Assembly: GCA_022495995.1 (NCBI GenBank)
Contig: JAFEMH010003622.1
Span: 186,001-250,000 of the forward strand
DNA length: 64,000 nucleotides
Source of the DNA: Adenophora triphylla var. japonica
Taxonomy: Eukaryota; Streptophyta; Magnoliopsida; Asterales; Campanulaceae
Reading direction: 5' to 3'
Positions 22,683 through 33,902 of the stretch are shown here, piece by piece. The notes beneath the pieces were generated by a model that was given only the letters and a program-made list of their open reading frames with translations, ran no database searches and had not been told where the DNA came from. A program made the position numbers and the translations under genes. The stretch's first letter is position 1; each line of letters opens with the position of its first letter.

Positions 22683-23096
22683 TCTATATTACAATATAGT
22701 TGGAAAATAATCTCCACATAAGTAATGCCTTAGGATTCAATTTCAGCAAAAGACAAAAGACAAAGAAAGGATGAGATTGAATCTCCAAACCTCTCAATAA
22801 AACAACTGTTTTTAACTCCCAGCGGTTACACATCTCTCTTCCTTTCTCAATTCTCACTTCCTCGATGTTCTACACTGGCCTCTCAATTCTATCGTATCTG
22901 TCACGGTAAGGTAATTTTTAGGTTTTCTGATTTGCAATTTTTCTCGATGAAAACCTTTTCTATGCCTCTTCCTCAAGCTGCTTGAGAAAAGAAAAAAGAG
23001 AACGAGGGTTCCATAGAGAAGAAAATGAGAGTTTCTCTCAATCAATGCACTTCATTATTTGATTCGAATAATAAATTTCTTTGCAGATTCATCAAT
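22683..23096. other. Possible transcribed leader, unassigned
   Basis: A pyrimidine-rich stretch at 22830-22905 ends TCTGTCACG followed by GTAAGG, and a later TTTCTTTGCAG at 23085 could be an acceptor. No coding frame is convincing. The downstream exon-like piece is interrupted by the LTR element at 23102. Confidence 0.25.
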
Positions 23097-23101
23097 GCAA
23101 T

Positions 23102-23503
23102 TGATGAGCCCTGACTTTTATATATATTTATACATACACATTTATACGGTCCCATACAGTCAAATATATCCCAAATATACATATACCAAATATTTACATT
23201 GGAACCCCTCATAAAGTGCCACATATGCACTCTCTCACTCTATATATACTATAACCCTCCAAGGCAAAAGGTATGCTCTCAGCTCTCATTTTACACACAC
23301 ACACTCTCTCTCTACAACTCTCTCTCTAGAAAGCTTCCATATATAGTTTATACACAAAACATGTACTGATTCTTGCGCCCGAGGGTTGTAGCGGGGCAGC
23401 TCCCCTCACCCCTAATGGTGTTATTTTGCAGATATCGCCCGAGGTGCAATGACGTTCCTGCAACCTTTGCCACCCCGAAGGGCTAATTTTTATGGCGTCA
23501 TCA
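23102..23503 (+). repeat. 5' LTR of the LARD-like element
   Basis: Starts TGATGAGCCCTGAC and ends ATGGCGTCATCA. It contains TATATATACTATAA near 23243, a plausible TATA box, and a CT-rich downstream region. Confidence 0.9.
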
Positions 23504-24620
23504 GTGACCGCATCATTGCTCGTCTGCTCGTAAGCCGACCGCATCCTTGCTCGTCTTCTCGTAGCTCGTCAGCTCTGCTGACCGCATCCTTGCTCGTCTG
23601 CTCGTAGCTCGTCAGCTCGACTGACTGCATCCTTCTTCAGCTCGGTAGCTAGTCAACTCAGCCCGTAGCTCGTCAGCTCGACAGGCCGCATCCTTGCTCT
23701 TTGCCCGCAGCTCGGCAGCCCACATCCTTGCGTCTGCTCGTAGCTCGTCAGCTCGGCTGACCGCATCCTTGCTCGTCTGCTCGTAGCTCGTCAGCTCGGC
23801 TGACCTCATCCTTGCTCGTCTGCTCGTAGCTCGTCAGCTCGGCTGACCGCATCCTTGCTCGTCTACTCGTAGCTCGTCAGCTCGGCTGATCGCATCCTTC
23901 GTCAGCTCGGTAGCTCGTCAGCTCAGCCCGTAGCTCGTCAGCTCGACAGCTCGCATCCTTGCTCTTTGCCCGCAGCTCGTCAGCTCGGCAGCCCGCACAG
24001 TCTTTGCCCGGCATCCGGCAGCCCGCAGTTCGCCCTCCGTACATCAACAAAGGAGAGTGGCCGAGATAAAAGCAGCATGTCGCTGCCACTTTCTCTACCC
24101 TCTCCGTTGACTTAAATCCTGACCGCATCCTTGCTCGTAACTCGTCAACTCAGCCCGTAGCTCGTCGGCTCGGCAGCCCGCATCCTTGCTCGTCTGCTCG
24201 TAGCTCGTCAGCTCGGCTGACCGCATCCTTGCTCGTAGCTCGTCAGCTCAGCCTGTAGCTCGTCAGCTCGGCAGCCCGCATCCTTGCTCTTTGCCCGCAG
24301 CTCGTCAGCTCGGTAGCCCGCACAGTCTTTACCCGGCATCCGGCAGCCCGCAGTTCGCACTCCGTACATCAACAAAGGAGAGTGGCTGAGATAAAAGCAG
24401 CATGTCGCTGCCACTATCTCTACCCTCTCCATTGACTCAAATCCTGACCGCAGATAGAGCACCACCTACCACGAGTCCGTAGCTCGTCAGCTCGACAGCT
24501 CGGTAGCTCGTCAGCTCGTCAACCCGTAGCTCGTCAGCCCACATCCTTGCTCGGCAGCCCGCAGCTCGTCAGCTCGGAAGCCCATAGCTCGTCAGCTAGG
24601 CAGCCCCGTAGCTCGTCAGC
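23504..24620. repeat. CTCGTAGCTCGTCAGCTCGG minisatellite
   Basis: A variable-length unit built from CTCGTAGCTCGTCAGCTCGGC and GACCGCATCCTTGCTCGTCTG recurs dozens of times. A higher-order block containing AAAGGAGAGTGGC and GAGATAAAAGCAGCATGTCG appears twice (about 24047 and 24373), with an anchored relative at 26440. The open frames on either strand are a by-product of the repeat. Confidence 0.9.
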
Positions 24621-24749
24621 TCGGCTGCCCGGCAAAAAAAAAAGTATTTCCCCTCCGCCAAAGATCCGTTCGTGCAAATAAAGAAGCATGTTCGTGATCC
24701 AGCGAACTATTCCTTGGCCGCAATCCGTTGATCGCACTCAACCTTCCTT

Positions 24750-25020
24750 GGCCTCATTTCGTTGCTAGTGCTCGCATGCCACAGCCCATGCTCGAATTTC
24801 GAGGCTCGTGTTCACAGTCAGCAGCCCATGCTCGAATTCTGAGGCTCGTGCTAGCAGTCAGCAGCCCACGCTCGTAATTCGTAGCTCGTGCTGTTCGCAG
24901 CCAATGCTCGAATTCCGAAGCTCGTGCTCGCAGTCCGCAGCCCATGTTCGTATTCCTAAGCTCGTGCTCGCTGTCTGGAGCCAATGCTCGCATTCCGAAG
25001 CTTGTGCTCGCCATCCGCAG
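24750..25020. repeat. GCTCGTGCTCGCAGTCCGCAGCCCATGCTCG repeats
   Basis: About six copies of a roughly 42-bp unit with CAGCCCATGCTCGAATTC and GAGGCTCGTGCT elements, inside the LARD-like element. Confidence 0.85.
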
Positions 25021-25789
25021 CCCACTAGCAAGCTCCAAAACTTCGGCCAACAAACAAAGCATATAAACCCCATCATCCGGAATCTCCAAAGCTAGGAGCC
25101 CCCAGTTCGTGCAACCTGCTACCTAAGCAAAACTCATGGATTGGAGAGGGTTAAAACCCAAAATGGTGCCAATCCATAGTTATTCCCATGGCCAAATGCC
25201 AAAGTGGATGCCCGCAAGCGGATGCCAGTGGGTAAAAGGGCCAACATATGAGCCCTACCCGCTGATGCGCAAAGATCCTTTAAGATCCGCACGCCTATAT
25301 GTGTACAAAGGCCATTGCCCGTACACGTCGCAAACAAGACACCCGATCCTGTTCATGTGAACCACCATAAATAAGTGGGTATAGATGCAAGTGGGGACAA
25401 AGGCCAAAGTCTGAACCCACTTATGCACGAAGGCCTTAGGTGGCCGTTACTCGCATGCCTGTATGTACAAAGCCCAACACATGAGCCCGTTACATGATCT
25501 CCACGAGACTCTCACAAAAAACTCAAGAGGTTTTGAATAAGGAGTCAAACCGCGTGAACCACCAATCGTGGATACAGATGCCGGCAAGCTCAAGAACCAG
25601 TCGTTGCGCGGACTATTGCCTCACGGCCACAATCTGCTAGCCCTTACGCCACAGATTTTTAATCTAAATAAGCGTAAGCGGGGGGAGTGATCAAAAAAGT
25701 CGTGGCAAACTAGACGACGTGGGGTTAAAACCTCGAAGTGAGTAAAAGCCACAACAACTAAGATCATAGCCGACGGGCGAATTCCCATA

Positions 25790-26065
25790 CAAAACTTAAC
25801 TATTATTTACAAAATTCAATAAGCCTACGGGCAAAGATCCAATAAGCCTACGAGCAAAGATCCAACCATAAGCCTACGGGCAAAGATCCAATAAGTCTAC
25901 GGGCAAAGATCCACCAACCATAAGCCTACGGGCAAAAATCCAATAAGCCTACGGGCAAAGATCAAACACAATAAACTAATATCAAAGCCAGATATCCTCA
26001 AAGAAAAACTCTATAAAGCCGACGGGCTAATAAATATTTATGCACCTATAAGCCTTCGGGCAAAT
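25790..26065. repeat. AAGCCTACGGGCAAAGATCC tandem repeats
   Basis: Eight or more degenerate copies of AAGCCTACGGGCAAAGATCC with CAATAAG or AACCAT spacers. The block ends with AAGCCTTCGGGCAAATAC. Confidence 0.9.
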
Positions 26066-26575
26066 ACATTTTGAAACTACATGCAAGTTTATGCATATTT
26101 GGAGCTCAACAGCCAGCTCGGGGGCTCGCTCATTCTTATTATTGGATTATCATCCACGGGCTACGTGCCCGCTTTATCTACTCTCGGGAATCTCCGAGTT
26201 TATATTCAAGCTACCTCCGGGATCTATGCTTATTTTATGGTGCTCTCCCACCTATATCCGGGAATCTCCAGCCATCTTTGGCGTTTATCGGCAGATCGCT
26301 GCCTCCAGCCCCCAGGCTCCTAGTCCTCCGAGACTCCAGCCCCCAGGCTCCAAGTCCTCCGAGACTCCAGCCCCCGCACATCCCAGTCTCCGTGACTCCC
26401 ATATCTAAGCTTCGGTTCTAAAAGAGGTGGCCGAGATAAAAGCAGCTTGTGACTACCACCTTCTCTCCCCTCTCTGACGAACACGAGCTAGTGATCGCAG
26501 ATCCAGACCGCAGTCCGACGGGATCGTGCCCGCACATCCCAGTCTCCGTGACTCCAGACTTCCAGTCTTCCCAGT

Positions 26576-27964
26576 TGATGGATATATTTTTATATCCATT
26601 TTATATGTTCTAAATTCTATTTATTGCAAAATTTTCGAGTAAAAATGTAGTTTAATTATTTTGTTAGTGTTATTTTAATTTCAGGTTGAAAAGGAAGAAA
26701 ATTGGTGATTTAAAGTGAAGTAAAGTAAAAAATTCGAGACGGAACGAAACCGAGGAGTTAAAAAGATTGAAAATGAAGAAGAAAATAATTTTTTAGGCAG
26801 AAAGGTTGGTGCGGCCGCACCAAGCAATTGGGGCGACCGCACCAATTCTATCCCAGCGCCGTTGACCTATCGAATCCCCCATTGTTGACCAATTAATTTC
26901 CCAAGCATTTTCCCATGTTGACCAATTTCCCACGCCAATGACCAATTCCTCCAGCCAGCTCCTTGGTTTTTGTTGGGCATTTTTGTTTGTTTTGGGCCTT
27001 ATCCTCATTTTCCTAAGCCTTAACCCCATTTTCCTAAGCCTTAAGGAGCCTTGGTCCACTTTAGTATAAAATCAAGATGTTATTTTATTTTAGGGTTTAT
27101 GTGTTATTTTGGAAACAAAAAGAAGGCAAAAACTTAGGGAGAGAAAATTTGGGATTTTAATTTCTTCATCAAGATAAGTTTGTTTTATGTTTTTATTAAT
27201 TAGTTTTGTTTATTTAATGTTTAATATGTGTAGCTAAACCCTTAATTTTATGGATTGGATGTAATTTTGTCACTATTGTTATGTCATTAATTATTTTATC
27301 TAATTAATTTATGTCTTGTTCATCTTTGCTATTTTAATGAATGTTTCTTGGATTAAATTATGGTTGATTCCTAATTTCTCTCTTTTAACTTTTTGAGTGT
27401 CAATTTCTTATATTGATTTGAGGATTTTGACTTAGACTTTTGCTAGATGATGAAATTCATGGAATTATCTTGATTGAAACCACATGGGTTTTGGTTCATA
27501 AAATCTTTAAAGCTCAAAGCTTTCATTTTTAATTGCTTGGACTTGATTTGCGAAAATTAATTGATTTTGAAATAATAGATTGTAATTCGGCCGCCTTACC
27601 GTCCCAATCTTGATTTTAGTGATTGAACCCAAGATAAAAATTAATATATTTTTCTAAATTAATGGCATGTATTTTGTGATTGAATGAAATCCAATCCATG
27701 AAATCCCCTCTTTTATTATTTGAATCCGTAGTATTAATTGTTTTTGCCTTTATTATTTGCTTCCTTTCTAGTATTTGTAGTGTAGTTTAAAAATTCAAAC
27801 CCCTCCCCTTTTACTTGTTTTTTTATTTTTGTTGTACATTTCTCTAATCGACTCAATCACCCAACAATTCTCCGTAGACACGACCCTTACTTGTGTACGC
27901 TATCACAACGACACTCGTACACTTGCGAGGTGTTTTTATTACAAGTGGGAGTTTTAACCCATCA
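26576..27964 (+). mobile_element. Solo LTR (gypsy, Athila-like) nested in the LARD element
   Basis: A 1389-bp block starts TGATGGATATATTTTT and ends AGTTTTAACCCATCA, with inverted termini TGATGG/CCATCA and TSD CCAGT on both sides (26571-26575 and 27965-27969). Near the end are ACACGACCCTTACTTG and ACACTTGCGAGGTGTTTTT, similar in style to Athila LTR ends. No internal region remains. Confidence 0.85.
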
Positions 27965-28157
27965 CCAGTCTACGTGACCGAGATAAAAGCAGCACCTGCC
28001 TGCCACCTTCTCTCCCTAGACTCCAATCTCCCAGGCTCCTACCTTCAGGATTCAAGCCAAATCTTGCGAGCTTCGAGCTCCGGCCATAAATATATACTCA
28101 AGCCAGCCTCTACCAAAATCGTATTCCTCGCTCCGACCATAAATAATCATCACTTGG

Positions 28158-28170
28158 AGTAGGGGGCTAC
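28158..28170 (+). other. Polypurine tract of the LARD-like element
   Basis: AGTAGGGGGCTAC lies directly before the 3' LTR. A purine run ending GGGGGCTAC is usual for plant gypsy elements. Confidence 0.7.
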
Positions 28171-28579
28171 TGATGAGCTCTGACGTTTATATATATTTAT
28201 ACATACACATTTATACGGTCTCATACAGTCAAATATATCCCATATATACATATACCAAATATTTACATTGGAACCCCTCATAAAGTGCCACATATGCACT
28301 CTCTCACTCTATATATACTATAACCCTCAAAGGCAAAAGGTACGCTCTCAGCTCTCATTTTACACACACACACTCTCTCTCTCTACAATTCTCTCTCTAG
28401 AGAGCTTTCATATTTCATATACAGTTTATACACAAAACATATGCTGATTCTTGCGCCCAAGGGTTATAGCGGGACAGTCCCGCACCCCTAATGGTGTTAT
28501 TTTGCAGATATCGCCCGAGGTACAATGACGTTTCTGCAACCTTTGCCATCCCGAAGGGCTGATTTTTATGGCGACGTCA
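28171..28579 (+). repeat. 3' LTR of the LARD-like element
   Basis: Mate of 23102-23503 with a few percent divergence. Ends ATGGCGACGTCA before TSD GCAAT. Confidence 0.9.
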
Positions 28580-28584
28580 GCAAT

Positions 28585-28930
28585 GCAGGCATATTCATCA
28601 CAAAAGTAAGGTTTGTTAACAATTTATTTCGTCAGGTTCATTTTAATCCTTTAGTTACTGAATGTATCCAACTCTACACAACAGTTCTTAGCGATTGCTG
28701 GTTGCTGCGCGGCCAAACCACACCTACATTTCAGTTCGAGGGTTTCGCCTTCGTTGATTGACGTTGTTGAAGGGATATTCACTGGGGGCGAAGCTTTCAT
28801 GACTACCCAATTGTTCGTTCCCTTCGTTTTCAATTACTTTTGATTCTTAAACTTTGCAAATTCAAGATTTCTTTAATGTAATTCCTTTGGGTAGGTAACC
28901 AATTAAGTTGATTCAATGTTCTCAATTGGC
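28585..28930. other. Non-repetitive stretch between two insertions
   Basis: Contains a minus-strand open frame of 60 codons (28833-28651) with GETLELKCRCGLAA, which might be part of a zinc-finger-like exon, and a plus-strand acceptor/donor-like pattern (AAAGTAAGG at 28602, TTCGTCAG at 28628). Neither is strong enough to call a gene. Confidence 0.25.
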
Positions 28931-28935
28931 AGTAT

Positions 28936-29080
28936 GAGTAAAGTACCTTTTTAGTCCTTGAACTTTTTAAAATTTTACCTTTTCATCCCTGATTTTTTTT
29001 TTTTTACCTTTTCGTCTTTAAACTAGCCTATTTTAGGACAAGTTAGTCCTTCCGTCAAATGTGCCGTTTAATCTGCTGAG
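28936..29080. repeat. Left terminal inverted repeat of the Pack-MULE
   Basis: Pairs with 31555-31698 in reverse complement. The right copy has an extra AAAGTA near its tip. Confidence 0.85.
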
Positions 29081-29150
29081 TTGGAAGCTGACTAGACTTT
29101 TTTAACTCATACAAAACATAGTAAACATAGTAAGATCATTTTGTGGAATA

Positions 29151-29296
29151 CACTCCGTCTCAAAATGATTTTTTCACTTTTTATCATTAAATCAACCTAT
29201 AATTGTTTTTCAAAGTTCGAAAAAAAAAATAGCAAGATCATTTTGAGACGGAGTGAAACGACAAAAAATTAGAAAAATCATTTTGAGCAGACGGAG
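29151..29296. mobile_element. Stowaway-like MITE 2, inside the Pack-MULE
   Basis: Begins CACTCCGTCTCAAAATGA and ends TCATTTTGAGCAGACGGAG with TA at both sides. A second inner right end, TTTTGAGACGGAGTG, lies at about 29240. Confidence 0.7.
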
Positions 29297-29918
29297 TATG
29301 ACCATATAATGTTTAAACAAACACCATTGGTAAACACATCTACAATGAAAAAAAAAAACAGCCTTAATGCATTAATCTTCTTGAACCTCAATTTTACATT
29401 ATAGAGTATAGGAAAAGTATCAACCATTAGTTTTAACAACTCTGTAGAGCCAAAAACCCCACCCCAGCCATAAAAACCAACAACTACACAAACAACCTTC
29501 TTAATCTTAAATGTTAACCAAATCACCAGTTTCCAACAAGCATAAATGTTTAAAAAACTGTCCTAGTTGTTTGTCCATGAACTTGAACCAAAAAATAAAA
29601 AGAAGCCAACAACCAACACCAGTAAAAACTTAATTTCTCTTTCTCCTTTTATCCTTAGATTGTTGTTGCAGTGAATCAGTTGTGATAAATGACCTTCCAC
29701 TCCTTGCAAAATTTGCTTCAAGGTCAGTTGTACTAGTCATTGTCCTCATCTATAATGAAACCAAAAGAAATAAAATTTTAAGAGAGAAACAGAATTGAGG
29801 GAGAAATATCATTATTTTCATTCATGCCCCCAATAATGGCGAATTACAGCTATGTAAAAGAGAGAGAACACAGGTGGGTATCAACGACCCCTTCCTCTCT
29901 TTATAAAACGACAACGTA

Positions 29919-30619
29919 TTAATCTTCGACAAGCTGCTTCTGCTTCCTTAAGAGTAGACCGGTAACTTCATTTTCCAAACTAACATTCATACTCTTCAAT
30001 GTAATCTTTAATTTCCCCAAAACCTTCTTCCTGTCTCTATAGCCAGTGATCTTAGTATCTCCAGTGAAGTAGCTATCAATGTACTCAGCAAACAATAAAT
30101 CCTGTCCAAATGGTTGAAGGATTGGTAAAGGTTGTGTATCCATCAAAACACCAGTCAGAATGCCTTCGCGGAGCAGTCCTTTGTCTCCAAATTTAAGTAT
30201 AAGTGTTGAAGCATCAAATGACAGAGAAAAACTAGCCAAAGAACCGTCCATGTAACGCTGGGCTCATAGCGGCCTCTGGAAGATGCTTTTCCCAAAGCAC
30301 GCATTTGAACAAGCACACGCAGCGCATCTTCAACAACATCAGCATTTGGAGGATCTAGAGTCTTCTGCATCAAAACTTTTGGGTCGCTAATGAGTTTAGA
30401 TTCAGCAAAGCAAATAAGTAGAACTTGCTGTCTCAGTGATAACCTCAATATCGCTGGTTGCTCAAACTTCTTTAGCTGACCAAAAAATGATTCCGTAACC
30501 AATCGATATACTTGGCCATCACAAGTCCGACCCGTTCTTCCCCTACGCTGTTCAACCTGAGATTCTGAAACCCAAGTTGAAAAAGTGACTACAAATTGCA
30601 CATCTTGATAGTATTCCAC
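29919..30619 (-). pseudogene. Captured DEAH-box RNA helicase (DExH8-type) fragment
   Basis: The minus strand carries helicase motif VI as QRRGRTGR, then CDGQVYRLVTESFFGQL, LRLSLRQQVLLICFAESK and DPPNADVVEDALRVLVQM. A frameshift near 30250 leads to GSLASFSLSFDASTLILKFG, LREGILTGVLMDTQPLPILQPFGQD. This matches the end of the helicase core and following HA2/OB region of plant DEAH-box proteins related to Arabidopsis DExH8 (CCCH zinc-finger class). Motifs I-III and the zinc fingers are missing. The frameshift and stops argue against an active protein. Its place inside MULE terminal repeats shows transposon capture. Confidence 0.85.
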
Positions 30620-30702
30620 ATTTTAAAGTAACTACAAGAACCAAGTTGAAAAAGTGACTACAAATTGCACATCTTGATAGTATTCCACATTTTAAAGTAA
30701 CA
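30572..30702. repeat. 69-bp tandem duplication
   Basis: CCAAGTTGAAAAAGTGACTA through TTTTAAAGTAAC occurs twice with a 69-bp period, at the edge of the captured helicase sequence. The copies are almost identical, so the duplication is young. Confidence 0.9.
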
Positions 30703-31554
30703 CTCCCTGTTAGCAAAAAATAAAAAAAAAATAATATAGTCTCGTTTTCATTTTTGGTTTGTCCTAAAGACTAGTCTCATTTACAAAAAGAAAATCATTT
30801 TAGTGCAATTTCAAGAAGGTTCAAGCAAGTAAAGCTACAATTTTAAAATCTTGGACAAGTCTTTCTTCCGGAAAAGAGGGGGTATGACATACAAATATAT
30901 CAATTTTAGGGTATCATTTTGAAAATCAACATCTTTTATCAAAATCAAAATCAATCAGGCATCTCTCACACACAAACAGAAGTCACCCATCCTAAATATA
31001 GTTGTCAATTTAGGGACTTTCATTCCTAATCAGCAGGGTTTGTTAACCTTCCATGCATTCTTTCTTTCTTCCGTGCTTACTTGCACTAAAATGCCACTGT
31101 TCGAATATTACGGTTATCTGTTTCCTAAAGATTTGGAGTTATAGTTCATATTTTGGATGAACATAAAAAAAATTAGGAATCTACAGAAAAATGAGAGAGC
31201 CTCTCTCTCTCTCTGTCTTTTAATAGAAAACAAAATATTTACAAGGGCATTCTTCAGTTTACACGGGGCTGTGAGGGTATGGGATTTCTTTACACAATAG
31301 TAAGAACAACAATAAATTATTATGAATCTGAATCTTCACAGGATGCAGATTCATAACAAGCCGATAATCAGAATGGAATGTATAGAAATATTACCTAGAA
31401 ATCAAAACCCTAGCTCGAATCGTCAATCTTGGTCGCCTTCTCACTCTACCTTTACTCCTGTGAAGACGATTTGGGAATAGAGATATTTTCCTTCGTTGTT
31501 TTTGGAGAATACGTGAATAATCCAAGTCAGATTCCAACACAGCTAAGATTAAAC

Positions 31555-31698
31555 GGCACACAAACGGTTGATTGACGGAAGGACGAACTTGTCCTAAAAT
31601 AGGTTAGTTTAAGGACGAAAGGGTAAAAAAAAAAGTTTGCGGATGAAAAGATAAAAACTTAAAAAATTCAAGGACTAAAAAGGTACTTTACTTTACTC
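31555..31698. repeat. Right terminal inverted repeat of the Pack-MULE
   Basis: Reverse complement of the left repeat, ending TTTACTTTACTC before the 11-bp TSD. Confidence 0.85.
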
Positions 31699-31709
31699 AT
31701 TGGCAGTAT

Positions 31710-33902
31710 AGTTCCATAATAATTTATTAGCTTTATTCATGTAATTAGTTGGAATGAAGCTTGGGAGGAATGAAGTTTGGGGCACTTGCTTTTAATAGTC
31801 CATTCTAACCGGCTTCCCATCTTCACATTCACATTACTTCGATCAAAATCTCTCTGCAACGTTCATCGGAGGATACCCAATCTGGAGCAGCGGTTTGGAT
31901 TCAGCAAGTTTTTCTGCCTCCATATACAAATCTTTCATGTATATTTCTCATAATGATTGGCCCTTTTTTGTTTAAGTTCAGATAGTTAAGTCTCTTGACG
32001 ACCTAATTCCATGCCAATTTTGTATTTTGTTTTTTATCGATTCAGGTACATTCATTTGGTCGTAGGAGAGGAAGGAAACTGAATTCTACTCTGTAATCAA
32101 TCTTGGGCTGCAAGGGTATATTGTGCTCCTCATCCTCCCGTTGTTTCTCTCCAAATTATCATATTTATATAATAACTTTATGGTTTTTGATTAATATTTT
32201 GTTTGTATTTTGATTAATAATTTGTTTTTATATGAGGTACAATGTTTTGATGATTAAAAATTTTAATTTTACTACTTATCTTACTGGGAGACCGAGTCTC
32301 TTTCTGTATCCATACCGAGTCTCTTTCTGTATCCATCAACCGCAATTATCTCTCTGTCTCAAACACCCTGAAAATAATTGGCGGAAGTAGAGCTATTTGA
32401 TTGTCAAAGATTCCCCCTTGCCAACAATAAGCTTACCAATTGACTTTTCTATGTTCATAAAATTAGCATTTTTGGCCTTTACTTGCTTGAGTTAATTATA
32501 TGTAAAATAAGATAATTTTATAACATAGTCATTTGAGGTGAGGCTTATGAGAAGGTTTCAAGATGAGCCTTATTTTGCAGCCTAACGTTTGTTAAAGTTT
32601 AGATGTTTATCTATTTGTGTTAAACTTCAAGTACGAGTATGTATTTTATTGTTTTCAATTAGAAAATCAGTCTTAAGTACTGTTGGGACTTGTCTCTATA
32701 TTTGCCATGAATACCACCCTCAGTTTTATGCTTTCTTACCCCAGATTTATCTTCCCGGTTGACTGGCTTAGTTGGTAACATCTTGGCCAATAAATTATAA
32801 TATGAAAATAGTTTTATGATATCATTTTTCCTTATCTTTATTTGTGATGACAAACTTTTACTTTAAAAAGATATAACAACACATGATAATCTGAATCTTT
32901 TGAATAAATTGTCTTAAAATTATCTTACGTATTTTATTGTGTTGACTATTTCAGTATAAGCAATTTCCGCGTTAAATATTCTCATTTGAGACTCGGCTTG
33001 CTGGACATTTTTTTGCTGTTAGCATGCACATATTCACATTCATAATTGCTCAAGCTTATTTACCATGATATGCCACAGGCCTACAAATGTTCGTTGGGGT
33101 GAGTTGCTTGGGGTGAGTTGATGGACTTGGCTAGAAGATATGGAAATCTTCCTGGGGTCGGGGTGGTTATCGAAGAAGATGAGGGGGGGGGGTTAATTTG
33201 AATTATTTGTATAACCAAAACATTTCAATGTGTTGAGGGATTGATTTTAAAGGCGTCGAAAAGATATTTAATCTAGTGAAAAGTATAACCAAAACATCTC
33301 ATGGTGGCACGAAGGATTAGCACTAGTTGTCGTACAAATGATAAATGTTGAATGAAAATAAGGAAGATGTATCAAAGGAAGGTTAATTGATCAATTTTGG
33401 AAACTTATCGATGAAAATCTGGGAATCTGATTTAGAGAGGGCATAAAACCTCAATAAAATACTCAACGCAACCCAGCTATCACTCCCAGTTCTTTTCCAC
33501 CCTGCTTCTGCTCTGCCCCAAACTAAGTCCCTCCAAGCCCCACAAAACCTAGAAATCGAGTGTAATTCATGGCTTTTCCACACTACCTACTTGCAATTCC
33601 ATTTGAAACATTATCAAAACCCAATTTTAAAACTTCAATTTTGAATTCTTTTCCTCCATTATCAACATCTTCTGTCTCTTTCTTCTCAGCTTTTTTCAAT
33701 CAATCGGAAAGTTCCCAAACTATCCAAAATCGTTCACATGGGAAATTTCTCAATTTGTTTGATTCAAATTCTTTGATATGTTCTTTACAGTTTTGTTGGA
33801 TGTCTACTTGTTTGTTCAATTCAAGCTCAAATTTCACAACTGATGTTTATACTGTTTTTGAATTTATATAACTCATCTTCATGAATTGCTTATGTTGTGT
33901 AA
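31710..33902. other. Non-coding stretch, no supported gene
   Basis: AT-rich DNA with a direct duplication of CCGAGTCTCTTTCTGTATCCAT (32292 and 32314) and a G run near 33183. A 100-codon open frame at 33569-33871 (starting MAFPHYLLAIPFE, Ser/Phe-rich like a transit peptide) has no downstream continuation that I can recognise. Confidence 0.5.

Larger units (their letters stand above)
23102..28579 (+). mobile_element. Non-autonomous LTR retrotransposon (LARD-like)
   Basis: Two LTRs (23102-23503 and 28171-28579) are flanked by the 5-bp TSD GCAAT (23097-23101 and 28580-28584). A polypurine tract AGTAGGGGGCTAC precedes the 3' LTR, giving + orientation. The interior has no gag or pol. It is made of GC-rich minisatellites plus a nested solo LTR. 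No convincing primer binding site follows the 5' LTR. It would have relied on proteins from another element, probably gypsy-type judging by the PPT style. Confidence 0.88.
28936..31698 (-). mobile_element. Pack-MULE (Mutator-like element with captured gene DNA)
   Basis: Terminal inverted repeats of about 145 bp (28936-29080 and 31555-31698) start GAGTAAAGTA and include CCTTTTTAGTCCTTGAA and CTATTTTAGGACAAGTT. They are flanked by an exact 11-bp duplication ATTGGCAGTAT (28925-28935 and 31699-31709). MULE duplications are usually 9 bp, with 8-11 known. No MURA transposase is present. The interior carries part of a DEAH-box helicase gene and a 5'-leader-like piece (about 31390-31510, with AACCCTAG and a donor-like site). 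This combination is the definition of a Pack-MULE. Confidence 0.88.

Noticed and set aside
23612..25095. Several open frames of 65-111 codons rich in RADELRAELTSY on the minus strand
   Set aside because: They are direct translations of the minisatellite inside the LARD-like element; the same repeat is open in several frames and shows no independent coding signal.
25740..26065. Regularly spaced AAGCCTACGGGCAAAGATCC units resembling a CRISPR array
   Set aside because: Spacers are short and themselves repeated, the unit is degenerate, and the host is a plant; this is a minisatellite.
28651..28833. Possible GRF-type zinc-finger exon on the minus strand
   Set aside because: Only one CxCG-like motif is present and the expected following Cys/His spacing is missing; kept only as a note in the stretch entry.
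33569..33871. Possible gene with a transit-peptide-like start
   Set aside because: Ser/Phe-rich composition alone is weak; no downstream exon, TATA context or recognised domain was found.
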